The position numbers and the translations under genes are program-made. A stretch of DNA of 64,000 nucleotides from JBBECE01 sp040881985 (GTDB lineage: Bacteria; Pseudomonadota; Alphaproteobacteria; Rhizobiales; Devosiaceae), in contig JBBECE010000028.1 of NCBI GenBank assembly GCA_040881985.1, positions 27,726 to 91,725 on the forward strand. Direction: 5' to 3'. The notes under the pieces are model-generated. The model was not told where the DNA came from and did no database searches. It was given only the letters and a program-made list of their open reading frames with translations. Below are positions 8,788 to 16,995 of the stretch, piece after piece (position 1 is the stretch's first letter; every line of letters starts with the position of its first letter).

Positions 8788-8955
8788 TCGGCAAGGAGCA
8801 AGGGCCGTGGGCTCGAGCGCGCTTTCGAGATCCTCGATTTCTTCCGCACTTGGGCCGGCATGGAACCCGGGCATGCCTGCACGGTTCTCGGCCTCGCGCC
8901 TTCCGCGTCGAGGCGGTTCGGCCAAAGTCTCATTGCATGTCCACCGTCACGCTGA
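8788..8955 (+). pseudogene. IclR-family regulator fragment (N-terminal HTH remnant)
   Basis: Reading in frame from 8788, the peptide begins SARSKGRGLERAFEILDFF, closely resembling the start of IclR-family helix-turn-helix domains, and then passes LGLAPSASRRFGQSLI before a TGA at 8953. An in-frame TAA lies directly upstream at 8785-8787 and no start codon follows it. The ligand-binding domain is absent, so this is a remnant. The assignment depends on a short stretch and needs a profile search. Confidence 0.4.
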
Positions 8956-9002
8956 AGCGGTCCCTCAGCTCCACCACGCCAAGCCGGTTAGGCGAAGGCT
9001 AA

Positions 9003-9027
9003 TCGATCGATCCGGTGGATCGATCGA
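9003..9027. repeat. Perfect 11-base inverted repeat with 3-base loop
   Basis: TCGATCGATCC at 9003-9013 is exactly complementary to GGATCGATCGA at 9017-9027, with GGT between. It lies between two convergent genes. There is no T-run, so it is not a classical intrinsic terminator, but it could act as a bidirectional RNA hairpin or be a remnant of a mobile element or regulator site. Confidence 0.6.
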
Positions 9028-9202
9028 AGGCGCAGGCGGCCACGAGGGCTATGCCCGAGTGGCGCAAGCTACTTCATTGAGAAGGCTGCCGCGCCGTAGC
9101 CCGCAGGGCGGAGGCGGGCGCCTCCAGGATTACACTCCCGATGAGATCGGCGGTCTCGGGCGTGAACGTACGGGCCGCGAAGGCAATCTCGTCCGGTCGC
9201 CG

Positions 9203-9760
9203 TCATAATGCGCCCGGCCGGAACCGCGAGCGCCGGCTGATGGTTTTTCCCGCGACCATGAAAACTCCATCCCCGGTGTAGTGCAACGTTTCCGGATGTG
9301 CCGGCTTGGCGGCAACGTGGGCCTTCACGACTTCGAAGATGAAGAAATTGTACCGGTCGACCAGGATGTCGTCATAGAGGCGGCATTCAAAACTGGCGTG
9401 ACACTCCCCGATGAGGGGCGCACCGACGATCATTGCCCTCTCCGGCGTCAGGCCGAATTGCTGGAATTTGTCGATTGTCGCGCCCGAACTGTTGCCGATC
9501 CCCACCACCGCGTCGGTGAGCGCCGTCGTGGGCAGGTTGATGACGCATTGGCCGCTTCCCCGGATCAACGCGAAACTGTGATTGCCGCCCGCGATCACGC
9601 ATCCCACCAGCGAAGGCGTGAATTCCATCACCGTGTGCCAGCCCAGAGTCATGATGTTGGTTTTGCCGCGCCAGCGCGACGACACCAGGACGATCGGTCC
9701 CGGCTCGAGATAGCGCCGGACTCCGCCCACCGGGAAATCCACCTTCTTGGTTGCCGCCAC
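9203..9760 (-). CDS. Flavin reductase family protein (FMN-binding split barrel)
   Basis: A 185-residue protein with the flavin-reductase-like FMN-binding split barrel: an early PGPIVLVSSRWRGKTNIMTLGWH, then SLVGCVIAGGNHSFALI, ECHASFECRLYDD and a C-terminal GKTISRRSRFRPG. Such proteins reduce or bind FMN, often for a partner monooxygenase. No monooxygenase is adjacent, so the partner is unknown. It starts at a GTG with AAGGCGGGA upstream, 16 bases after the stop of the mutarotase gene, so it is probably the last gene of the manC operon. Confidence 0.85.
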   Translation of the reverse strand: MAATKKVDFPVGGVRRYLEPGPIVLVSSRWRGKTNIMTLGWHTVMEFTPSLVGCVIAGGNHSFALIRGSGQCVINLPTTALTDAVVGIGNSSGATIDKFQQFGLTPERAMIVGAPLIGECHASFECRLYDDILVDRYNFFIFEVVKAHVAAKPAHPETLHYTGDGVFMVAGKTISRRSRFRPGAL

Positions 9761-9776
9761 TCCCGCCTTTCGCCCC

Positions 9777-10220
9777 TTATCTGCCGTCGGCCCGCCCGGC
9801 GATGACCCCCATTTTCAACAGCACATTCGCATAGGGCCGCATGTCGGAGGTCGCCACGATCGCAAATGCATTTCGCGCCCGCGGGTAAAATTCCGAACGC
9901 GGGATGTCCTCGATCTTCACCCCCGGCGCAATTTTCGCGAGCGCCGCGCGAAGCTCCTTCAGCGCCGGCGCGTTCCTGTCCTGCGGCCGCTCCGGCTTCA
10001 TCAAGCCAAGCGGCGCCTCGACGTACTCGTCGAGCGGCACCAGCGTCAGGATCGCCGCGGCGAGATCCGACGTCGAAATCCCCGAGGTCCGGATCAGCCG
10101 TTTGGCGTCCCGCGCCGCCGGAAAATTCGCGTCGGCGATCACCAGTTCGTCGCCGTGCCCCATCGAGGCGAGCACGTGCAATAGCTCCGCATGAATGACC
10201 CCCGGTATGCCTTTGAGCAT
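9777..10220 (-). CDS. fucU: RbsD/FucU family sugar mutarotase
   Basis: A 147-residue protein starting MLKGIPGVIHAELLHVLASMGHGDELVIADANFPA, the classic RbsD/FucU N-terminus with its catalytic His and Asp. It interconverts sugar anomers (L-fucose or D-ribose type). I chose the ATG at 10220 because GAGGAGGGGGAA lies just upstream; the longer frame from 10274 overlaps manC. The stop of manC is only 10 bases away. A fucose-type mutarotase next to GDP-mannose synthesis suggests linked deoxysugar/mannose metabolism, but its exact sugar is not determined. Confidence 0.85.
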   Translation of the reverse strand: MLKGIPGVIHAELLHVLASMGHGDELVIADANFPAARDAKRLIRTSGISTSDLAAAILTLVPLDEYVEAPLGLMKPERPQDRNAPALKELRAALAKIAPGVKIEDIPRSEFYPRARNAFAIVATSDMRPYANVLLKMGVIAGRADGR

Positions 10221-10230
10221 TTCCCCCTCC

Positions 10231-11640
10231 TCATTTCCCCCGTCCATAAACATCGTCGAAACGTTCAATGTCATCCTCGCCGAGATAATTCCCGCATTGC
10301 ACCTCGATCACGACCAGCGGCGCCTCGCCCGGATTTTCCAGCCGGTGTTTTGCGCCGACTTCGATATAGGCCGACTGATTGACACCGATCTCGCGCACCG
10401 TCTCGCCGTGGGTGATCCGCGCCCGGCCCGAGACGACCACCCAATGTTCGGAGCGGCGATGATGCAGCTGCAGCGACAGCCGCCCGCCGGGATTGACGAC
10501 GATCCGCTTGATCTTGAACCCCGGCCCCTCAAGCAGCACCGTGTAGGTCCCCCACGGCCGAAAGGCGGTGCGGTGCGACAGCGCCACCTCGTGGCCCTTC
10601 GCCTTCAACTCCCCGTACAGCTCCCGCACCTCCGCCGCCCGTCCGGCCGCCGCAACCAGCAGCGCGTCGGCGGTATCGACGACGATGAGATTGTCGAGCC
10701 CCACGACCCCCACCATCCGGTCGTCCGAACGCACATAGGCATTGTGCGAGCCGATCAGGATTGCTTCGCCCTCTATCCGGTTGCCGTCGGCGTCGGCAGC
10801 AACCAGCGCCCCCATCGCCGGCCATGAGCCGAGGTCCGACCAGCCGATGTCACACGGGATCGCGGAGATATTTCCCGCTTTCTCCATCACCGCATAGTCG
10901 AATGAAATGTCCTCGGCACGCCCATAGGCCTCGGCATCGAGCGTCACTTCCTCGATGTCGCCATCCGTCGCCCGCGCGGCTCTTTGGTGGGCCTTGCGCG
11001 CCGCCTCGAGCAGCTTCGGCGCGTGTTGTGCGAACGCGGCAAGCGCCGCCCTAGCGCTCATCGCGAAAATCCCCGAGTTCCAGAAATGCCTGCCCGTAGC
11101 GCGGAATTTTTCCGCCGTCGCCGCGTCGGGCTTTTCGGTGAACCTCACCGCCCCGCCCGCCCCGATCTCGACATAGCCATATTCGGTGCTCGGCGCGTCC
11201 GGTCTGATCCCGAACACCACGATCCGCCCCGCCGCCGCGAGGTCTGCCGCCTCGGCGACCCGCCGCGCGAATTCAACCTCGTCGGCGATCAGGTGATCGG
11301 CCGGCAGCACGACCATGACAGCCTCCGGCCCCGCCATGGTCTCGACCTCGAGCGCCGCCGTCGCGATCGCCGCCGCCGTGTTGCGCGCCACCGGCTCGAG
11401 CATCAAGGTCAGCCCAGGCCCATTCGCCCGGCTCAACCGATATTCCCCCGCCACCTGGAACTTCAGCGCCAGCGCCGTGACAATCGCCATCCGGCCCTGC
11501 CCGATCCGCGCCCCGCGATCGATGGCGTGCCGCAACAGCGTTCTCCCGTCCGCCATCGGCATGAACGGCTTGGGTCGCTCCTTGCGGGAGACCGGCCAGA
11601 GCCGCGCCCCTTCGCCGCCGCAGAGGATCACCGGAACCAT
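10231..11640 (-). CDS. manC: Mannose-1-phosphate guanylyltransferase / mannose-6-phosphate isomerase (type II)
   Basis: A bifunctional 469-residue enzyme of GDP-mannose synthesis. The nucleotidyltransferase half opens with VILCGGEGARLWPVSRKERPKPF (residues about 4-26) and carries RFTEKP near 155. The C-terminal cupin isomerase half has RPWGTYTVLLEG, FKIKRIVVNPGGRLSLQLHHRR, a SEHWVVVSG block and the closing GNYLGEDDIERFDDVYGR. I chose the ATG at 11640, where homologous sequence begins; the 13 extra upstream codons look non-native. The product feeds exopolysaccharide, LPS or other mannosylated glycans. Confidence 0.93.
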   Translation of the reverse strand: MVPVILCGGEGARLWPVSRKERPKPFMPMADGRTLLRHAIDRGARIGQGRMAIVTALALKFQVAGEYRLSRANGPGLTLMLEPVARNTAAAIATAALEVETMAGPEAVMVVLPADHLIADEVEFARRVAEAADLAAAGRIVVFGIRPDAPSTEYGYVEIGAGGAVRFTEKPDAATAEKFRATGRHFWNSGIFAMSARAALAAFAQHAPKLLEAARKAHQRAARATDGDIEEVTLDAEAYGRAEDISFDYAVMEKAGNISAIPCDIGWSDLGSWPAMGALVAADADGNRIEGEAILIGSHNAYVRSDDRMVGVVGLDNLIVVDTADALLVAAAGRAAEVRELYGELKAKGHEVALSHRTAFRPWGTYTVLLEGPGFKIKRIVVNPGGRLSLQLHHRRSEHWVVVSGRARITHGETVREIGVNQSAYIEVGAKHRLENPGEAPLVVIEVQCGNYLGEDDIERFDDVYGRGK

Positions 11641-11834
11641 GCTCACTTGCCGCTCGCGCCCGTCTGCTTCGCGCCTCACCTAGCACCCGGCAAGCCCCCG
11701 CGCCACCGGGCTTCGCCGTTCACCCGGCGCTCTTGCGAGCGTGATCTTCGGTGATCCCGGCCCCGCTGGCCGAATGCGGCATTGATGCTAGTGTCGGCGC
11801 CGCTGAGTCTGAGCCCGTTGAAGAGGAGGCGACC

Positions 11835-12677
11835 CTGGCCGAAACCCCCGCCCCCCCGCAAAAAGGCCCGCTGATCTATCGCCAGTCGATATGGACGCGG
11901 ATCACCCATTGGGTCTGGGCGGTGGCGCTGTTTTTCCTGCTGCTCTCCGGCCTGCAGATTTTCAACGCCCATCCGGCTCTCTATATCGGAGAGGAGTCCG
12001 GCTTCGAATATTCCAACGCCATCCTCACCATGCAGACCGGCAACCTCAATGGACGCCGCGCCGGCATCACCACCTTCTGGGGCCGCCAATACGACACGAC
12101 GGGAATTTTCGGCCTCTCCAGCCAGGACGGCGTGCCGACCTCGCGCGGTTTTCCGGAATGGGCGACCATCCCCTCGGTCCGCGACCTCGCGACCGGCCGC
12201 GTCGTCCATTTCGCCGCCGCCTGGGTCTTTGTCGGCACCCTTGCCATTTGGCTCCTCGCCTCGCTCGCCAACCGGCATTTCTGGGCCGACATCGTCCCGA
12301 AACTTGCCGACTGGCGGCGGCTTGGCCGCGACATCGGCGATCATCTGCGGCTGCGCTTCCATCACCGCCGCAAATACAACGCCCTGCAAAAAATCTCCTA
12401 TGCGGTCGTGCTCTTGATCTTCTTCCCGGTGATGATTCTTACGGGCCTCGCCATGTCGCCGGGCATGGATGCGGCCTGGCCGTGGCTGCTCGAAATCTTC
12501 GGCGGCCGGCAGACCGCCCGCACCATCCACTTCGCGACCATGGTGCTGCTGGTCGCCTTCTTCATCGTCCATATCGTCATGGTCGTCGCCGCCGGGCCGA
12601 TCAACGAATTGCGCTCGATGATTACCGGCTGGTATCGCGCCGATCCCGGCGAGGACGAAAAGGACATGCACCGATGA
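11835..12677 (+). CDS. Di-heme-type cytochrome b / cytochrome b561-domain membrane protein
   Basis: A roughly 280-residue integral membrane protein with four or five hydrophobic segments. Candidate heme-ligand histidines are in ITHWVWAVALFFLLLSG, RVVHFAAAWVFVG and ARTIHFATMV...FFIVHIVMV. It is the membrane electron carrier partner of the molybdoenzyme that overlaps it (ATGA). Start choice: GAGGAGG at 11823-11829 sits five bases before an in-frame CTG at 11835, and no in-frame ATG follows before the first membrane segment. The only alternative is a GTG at 11751 without a ribosome site. A CTG start is unusual and is an inference. Confidence 0.82.
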   Translation: MAETPAPPQKGPLIYRQSIWTRITHWVWAVALFFLLLSGLQIFNAHPALYIGEESGFEYSNAILTMQTGNLNGRRAGITTFWGRQYDTTGIFGLSSQDGVPTSRGFPEWATIPSVRDLATGRVVHFAAAWVFVGTLAIWLLASLANRHFWADIVPKLADWRRLGRDIGDHLRLRFHHRRKYNALQKISYAVVLLIFFPVMILTGLAMSPGMDAAWPWLLEIFGGRQTARTIHFATMVLLVAFFIVHIVMVVAAGPINELRSMITGWYRADPGEDEKDMHR

Positions 12678-13465
12678 GCAAGTTCCTGATTTCCCGCCGC
12701 CGCTTTCTGACCGGGGCCGGCCTTGCCGCCTCCACCCTGACCCTTGCCGGCTGCGACGAGCTCGATTTCCTCGTCGACCGCGACAACCCCGTCCGCGACC
12801 TCCTCGAAGGGGCGAACCGGCTGACTTATCAGGCGCAGCGCCTGTTGCTGGGCCGCGATACGCTTGCGCCCGAATTCGCCGAAAGCGAAATCCGCCAGGG
12901 CCAGCGCCCGAACGGCTCGCGCGATCCCGCCTCGCCAGACTATGTCGCGCTGCGCGATGGCGGTTTTGCCGATTATCGCCTGCGCGTCATGGGGCTTGTC
13001 GAGGCGCCGCTCACCCTCAGCCTCGCCGAGCTGCGGAACATGCCCTCGCGCACCCAGATCACTCGCCATGACTGTGTGGAAGGCTGGAGCTGCATCGCCA
13101 AGTGGACCGGCACGCCGCTCGCCCTTGTGCTCGCCGAGGCGCGGCTGAAACCCACCGCCAAATATCTCCTCTTCCAGTGCTACGACACGCTTTCGGGCGG
13201 GGCCTCGGGTTCCGTGCCCTACTACGAAACCTGCGACCTGATCGACGCGCGTCACCCCCAGACGATCCTCGCCTGGGGGCTCAACGGCGCCTTGCTCCCG
13301 ATCGTCAACGGCGCCCCGCTCCGCGTCCGGATCGAGCGCCAGCTCGGCTACAAGATGGCCAAATACGTCCACACCATCCTCGCCATCGACGATTTCTCGG
13401 GGATTGCCGGCGGCAAGGGCGGCTACTGGGAAGACCGCGGCTACGAGTGGTACGCGGGGATTTGA
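12674..13465 (+). CDS. Molybdopterin-dependent oxidoreductase, sulfite-oxidase/MsrP-like fold, Tat lipoprotein
   Basis: A 263-residue protein with a Tat signal (SRRRFLTGAGLAAST, residues about 7-21) followed by LTLAGC, a lipobox, so it is probably a Tat-exported, membrane-anchored lipoprotein. The mature part has the molybdenum-ligand region HDCVEGWSCIAKWTG, like the Cys-Val-Glu-Ala-Trp-Ser of MsrP (YedY), and later RVRIERQLGYKMAKYVHTI. It should be a periplasmic oxidoreductase fed by the overlapping cytochrome b gene. MsrP repairs oxidised methionines; whether this one does is not shown. It ends five bases from a convergent gene. Confidence 0.85.
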   Translation: MSKFLISRRRFLTGAGLAASTLTLAGCDELDFLVDRDNPVRDLLEGANRLTYQAQRLLLGRDTLAPEFAESEIRQGQRPNGSRDPASPDYVALRDGGFADYRLRVMGLVEAPLTLSLAELRNMPSRTQITRHDCVEGWSCIAKWTGTPLALVLAEARLKPTAKYLLFQCYDTLSGGASGSVPYYETCDLIDARHPQTILAWGLNGALLPIVNGAPLRVRIERQLGYKMAKYVHTILAIDDFSGIAGGKGGYWEDRGYEWYAGI

Positions 13466-13470
13466 TCTGA

Positions 13471-14064
13471 TCAGTCGAGCGGTATCCCCGCCTCGCCCTT
13501 CGATCCCTGATAGATCGCGGAGAACGCACCATAAAGCGCCGCGATCCGGGCGATGCGCGCCTTGAGCGGCGCGCGTTCCGGCCCCGGCAAGGCGTCGACC
13601 TCGGCCGCGATAGGATGGCTCGTCCAATAGGCGTTCGTCGCGCGATAGCCGCCCGGCGTCAGACCGAAAACCTCTTTGAGGATTTCGAGGTCATGCGGAA
13701 TGTTGAACGCATCGCGGGTCGCCTCATGGCCGAAGAGGTACCAGAAATTGTCATAACCACCCCAGGTGATCGCCGAGAGGCACAGCGAACAGGGCTCGTG
13801 GGTCGCCAGAAAAATACAATCGCGCGGCGCCGGCAACGACGCCCGCCCCCGCTCGTAAAGCCGCTTCAGGGCATGCATCTCGCCGTGCCAGAGCGGGTTC
13901 TCGACCTCGTTGTTGGTCTCGGCGATGACCAGCGACAGGTCCGCCTTGCGGAGGATCGCCGCCCCGAAAATCTTGTTGCCGCGGGCGACCCCGGCTCGCG
14001 TCTTCGGCGCGATGTCATCCTCGATCACTTCGAGCAGCCGCGCGATCGTCTTGCCCGTATTCAT
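13471..14064 (-). CDS. Zinc-dependent nucleoside/base deaminase (CMP/dCMP deaminase superfamily)
   Basis: A 197-residue deaminase-fold protein. The zinc/catalytic motif is WHGEMHALKRL (His and Glu, written H-G-E instead of the usual H-A-E), and the second zinc site is HEPCSLCLSAI. The C-terminal 80 residues extend beyond a minimal TadA-like domain. It is the last gene of the allantoin operon and overlaps allA by four bases (ATGA), implying a role in purine or ureide breakdown. An amidohydrolase-type guanine deaminase is encoded separately at 28366, so this one may act on another base. I used the ATG at 14064; the longer frame overlaps allA. Confidence 0.8.
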   Translation of the reverse strand: MNTGKTIARLLEVIEDDIAPKTRAGVARGNKIFGAAILRKADLSLVIAETNNEVENPLWHGEMHALKRLYERGRASLPAPRDCIFLATHEPCSLCLSAITWGGYDNFWYLFGHEATRDAFNIPHDLEILKEVFGLTPGGYRATNAYWTSHPIAAEVDALPGPERAPLKARIARIAALYGAFSAIYQGSKGEAGIPLD

Positions 14065-14558
14065 TCCGGCTCCCCGACGAGATAAGGCGCCGCGAAGCGA
14101 TGCTCCTCGAGATTTTGCCCCTCCCCGCCCCGGTCGACGACGAGGAAATCCGAGACCGCGTAGAGCGCCGTCAACACGCCGTGCCATTGCCCGGCGGGAT
14201 AGTTCACCCCTTGGCCGGGCCTTGTCATAAAAGCGCGCGGCGTCCCCGGCATGCCCCCCTCGTCCGGGGAGACGATCACCAGAAACGGCTGATCGGAAAG
14301 CGGCACGAAAGCCTGCGAGCCAAAGGGATGCCGCTCGACCAGCTTGAGCGTCAGCGGCAGCGGATGCGGGGTGTCGCGAATAATGGATAAAATCGCCCGC
14401 GCCCCCGCGCCCGTCGCCGTCACCGGGGCGAGATCGTCGAACCGCTCCGCCATGCCGTCATTGATCGGGAAATGCCGCGCCGCCCCGCTCGCCTCGATCA
14501 CCTGCCCGAACGGTGCGAAAGCCTCCCGCGTCAGCAGCTCGATGGCGATCCGCTGCAT
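14061..14558 (-). CDS. allA: Ureidoglycolate lyase
   Basis: A 165-residue protein of the AllA cupin family: LTREAFAPFGQVIEASGA at the start, LVERHPFGSQAFVPL in the middle, and MTRPGQGVNYPAGQWHGVLTAL, which carries the active-site region near the C-terminus. It splits (S)-ureidoglycolate into glyoxylate and urea, the last step of allantoate breakdown. I chose the ATG at 14558 with GAAGGG upstream; a TTG at 14564 overlapping the alc stop would add two residues. The deaminase gene follows with a 4-base overlap. Confidence 0.92.
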   Translation of the reverse strand: MQRIAIELLTREAFAPFGQVIEASGAARHFPINDGMAERFDDLAPVTATGAGARAILSIIRDTPHPLPLTLKLVERHPFGSQAFVPLSDQPFLVIVSPDEGGMPGTPRAFMTRPGQGVNYPAGQWHGVLTALYAVSDFLVVDRGGEGQNLEEHRFAAPYLVGEPE

Positions 14559-14560
14559 CC

Positions 14561-15580
14561 TCAACCCTTCGGCGCCAGCCGGCCATAGAGCCGCAGCCGC
14601 GATACGCCCCCGTCGGGGAAGATGTTGAGCACCACATGGGTGACAGCGCCCATCGAATTGAGCTTGTCGGCGCCGAATTCATGCAGTCGGTCGGCGGAAA
14701 GTTTTTGCGTTCCCATCAGTTCCGGCCAGCTCCTGATCCCCGCGATCTCTTCGTCGTCGAGTTCGCCCTCGACAGCGCCGTAATCCTTCGCCAGCAGCGA
14801 ACATGATTCCGGATAGTTACCCTTGAAATGCGCCGTATCGACCTCGATCGACTCGATCGCCCCGCGCGCCCCGAGCGCGATGACGATCCAGTCATGGCCC
14901 GGCCCGCGCCGCCGCCGCGTCTCCCAGCCGTCGCCCATATCGGCGCCGCGCCCCGGTGCGAGGATCCGGTAATGGGCCCCGTAATGGGCGTCCGAATAGG
15001 CGAGCACCCGCCCGCCATGCAGCGCCGAGGCGAGATCGATCCGCCGGTCGCCGATCTCGGCATGGTCGAGCTTCGGCTCGCCATAGACGCGAAACCGCGC
15101 GATCCCCCCGTCGGGCAGAATATGCAGCCGCACATGCGTCCAGACCGCGTCCGACCCGCAACCGAAGAAATGCGTTTCGTCCGGCCCGAGCTGGCTCTCC
15201 GCGAGTATCTCGGTCCATTTCGTCGCCCCGGTCGGGTCGGCCTCCACATGCGCCCCCTCGATCCGGCAGGCCGGCGGGTAATTGCCGGTGAAATAGGTGG
15301 TATCGACTTCAAAGCCGAGAATCTTGCCCGGCACCGCCAGGCGGATGACCGCGAAATCGTGTCCGCCACCGCGCCGCCGCCGGCTTTCCCAGCCATCCAT
15401 CCATTTGCCGTTGTCGTCATATTTGTCGGCGATATAGATGGGCGGCTTGTCGGCGAGCATCCGCTCGACCGGTGCGAAGAATTCGTCGGTGACGCTGACC
15501 GCCCGCGCGCCCAGCCCCGCCGAGGCGAGATTGATGGCGCTGCGGGCAAAGGCCGGAAGATGCGTCGGCTTGGGGGTCAT
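14561..15580 (-). CDS. alc: Allantoicase
   Basis: A 339-residue protein made of two repeated jelly-roll allantoicase domains. Each copy has the KWMDGWESRRRRGGGHDFAV / DMGDGWETRRRRGPGHDWIV signature, followed by the IEVDTxxFxGNYPxSC block and a LHxFPDGGxxRxRxYG ending. It hydrolyses allantoate to ureidoglycolate and urea. Its start overlaps the stop of the PuuE-UraD gene (ATGA), and its stop borders allA, so the three are translated as a coupled unit. Confidence 0.95.
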   Translation of the reverse strand: MTPKPTHLPAFARSAINLASAGLGARAVSVTDEFFAPVERMLADKPPIYIADKYDDNGKWMDGWESRRRRGGGHDFAVIRLAVPGKILGFEVDTTYFTGNYPPACRIEGAHVEADPTGATKWTEILAESQLGPDETHFFGCGSDAVWTHVRLHILPDGGIARFRVYGEPKLDHAEIGDRRIDLASALHGGRVLAYSDAHYGAHYRILAPGRGADMGDGWETRRRRGPGHDWIVIALGARGAIESIEVDTAHFKGNYPESCSLLAKDYGAVEGELDDEEIAGIRSWPELMGTQKLSADRLHEFGADKLNSMGAVTHVVLNIFPDGGVSRLRLYGRLAPKG

Positions 15581-16995
15581 ACCGGAAGCATTTCTCTGAG
15601 CCGCAACAGCGCGATCTTCTCGACCTCGCGGCAGGCCTCGGCGAATTCGCTCCCCCGGTCATGCCCGATCCGCGTCTCGAAGGCCTTGAGGATTTTTCCC
15701 TTCGACAGTCCTTTGACCGCGATGATGAACGGGAAACCGAACCTTTTGATGTAGGCGCCGTTGAGTTTCTCAAACTTCGCCCGCTCCTTGTCGGTCAGGG
15801 CATCGAGCCCGGCGCCGGCCTGCTCCTTCGAGGATTGCTTGGTCAGACGCTTCGCCTTGGCGAGTTTTCCCGCCAGATCGGGATGCGCGGTCAGGACTTT
15901 CAACCGTTCCGCCTCGCTCGCCATCCGGAACTGTGCGCACAGCGCCGCATGCAGGCCGGGCGCCGTATCATGCGCCGGGCCGAGTTCGCCCAAAAAAGCT
16001 CGCTCGGAAATGAAGGGCGAATGCTCGAAGACGCTTCCGAACTTGCCGATAAATTCGGCTTTGCCCATTTGCGACGGCGTGTTCATCGCCGGCCTCCACG
16101 GATGGGTTTTGGCCCAGTGCCGCGCAATCTCCAGGCGCGTCGCTATCCAGACCTTTTTGTGCCCCTGCACATGCTCGATGAACCGCCTCAGAGCCGCAAT
16201 CCGCCCCGGGCGGCCGGCGAGCCGGCAATGCAGGCCGATGCTCAGCATTTTCGGCGCCCCCGCCGCCCCCTCGGCGTAAAGCGTGTCGAAGGAATCCTTC
16301 AGATAGGCGAGAAACTGCTCGCCCGAATTGAAGCCCTGCGGGGTCGCGAAGCGCATGTCGTTGGCGTCGAGCGTGTACGGCACGACGAGCTGGGCGCGCC
16401 CGTCATGGGAGTGCCAATAGGGCAGATCGTCGGCATATGAATCAGAAGCGTAGTCGAACCCGCCCTCCTCGGCGACGAGATCCAGCGTGTTGATCGAGCA
16501 GCGCCCTGTGTACCAGCCGCGCGGCCGCGCGCCCGTCGCCGCGATATGCAGCCTTATCGCCTCGCGCATATGCGCCCGTTCGTCTTCTTTGGCGAAATCC
16601 TTGTAGTCGATCCATTTGAGCCCATGGCTGGCGATCTCCCAGCCGGCTTGCTGCATCGCCTTGACCTGCGCCGGCGAGCGCATCAGCGCGCTCGCGACCC
16701 CGAATACAGTCACCGGCACGTCCACCCCGGTGAAGAGCCGATAGAGCCGCCAGAACCCCGCCCGCGCGCCGTACTCGTAGATCGACTCCATGTTCCAGTG
16801 CCGCTGGCCGGGCCAGGGCGCCGCCCCGACGATCTCGCTGAGGAACGCTTCGGAGGCGGAGTCGCCATGGAGAATATTACTTTCGCCGCCCTCCTCGTAA
16901 TTGACGACGAACTGCACCGCCACATGCGCCCCGCCCGGCCATTGCGGGTCGGGTGGCGTCTCGCCATAACCAAGCATGTCGCGCGGATAACGCAT
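15577..16995 (-). CDS. puuE: Allantoinase (PuuE type) fused to OHCU decarboxylase (UraD)
   Basis: A 472-residue two-domain protein. Residues 1 to about 300 are a PuuE-type allantoinase of the polysaccharide-deacetylase fold (YPRDMLGYGETPPDPQWPGG, VQFVVNYEEGGE, GWYTGRCSINT). From about residue 310 there is a UraD domain (FIGKFGSVFEHSPFISERAF, LTAHPDLAGKL, FEKLNGAYIKRFGFPFIIAV). UraD converts OHCU to S-allantoin and PuuE opens allantoin to allantoate, so the fusion joins consecutive steps. I chose the ATG at 16995 with AAGAGGTG close upstream; a GTG at 17001 is the alternative. It is the first gene of the minus operon, divergent from hiuH. Confidence 0.92.
   Translation of the reverse strand: MRYPRDMLGYGETPPDPQWPGGAHVAVQFVVNYEEGGESNILHGDSASEAFLSEIVGAAPWPGQRHWNMESIYEYGARAGFWRLYRLFTGVDVPVTVFGVASALMRSPAQVKAMQQAGWEIASHGLKWIDYKDFAKEDERAHMREAIRLHIAATGARPRGWYTGRCSINTLDLVAEEGGFDYASDSYADDLPYWHSHDGRAQLVVPYTLDANDMRFATPQGFNSGEQFLAYLKDSFDTLYAEGAAGAPKMLSIGLHCRLAGRPGRIAALRRFIEHVQGHKKVWIATRLEIARHWAKTHPWRPAMNTPSQMGKAEFIGKFGSVFEHSPFISERAFLGELGPAHDTAPGLHAALCAQFRMASEAERLKVLTAHPDLAGKLAKAKRLTKQSSKEQAGAGLDALTDKERAKFEKLNGAYIKRFGFPFIIAVKGLSKGKILKAFETRIGHDRGSEFAEACREVEKIALLRLREMLPV

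Larger units (their letters stand above)
8676..9202. other. Gene-poor stretch between convergent genes
   Basis: No intact gene is supported in these 527 bases between ridA and the flavin reductase. It holds a short IclR-like fragment (8788-8955) and an 11-base perfect inverted repeat (9003-9027). The open frames here are rich in Arg, Ser and Pro, as expected of GC-rich shadow frames. The region looks like decayed coding sequence. Confidence 0.5.

Noticed and set aside
8304..9760. RidA plus flavin reductase as part of a Rut pyrimidine pathway (RutC/RutF)
   Set aside because: The two genes are convergent, separated by a decay zone, and no RutA, RutB or RutD-like gene is present.
12398..13627. 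Open frame of 409 codons antisense to the cytochrome b and molybdoenzyme genes
   Set aside because: Both sense genes have strong motifs; the frame has none.
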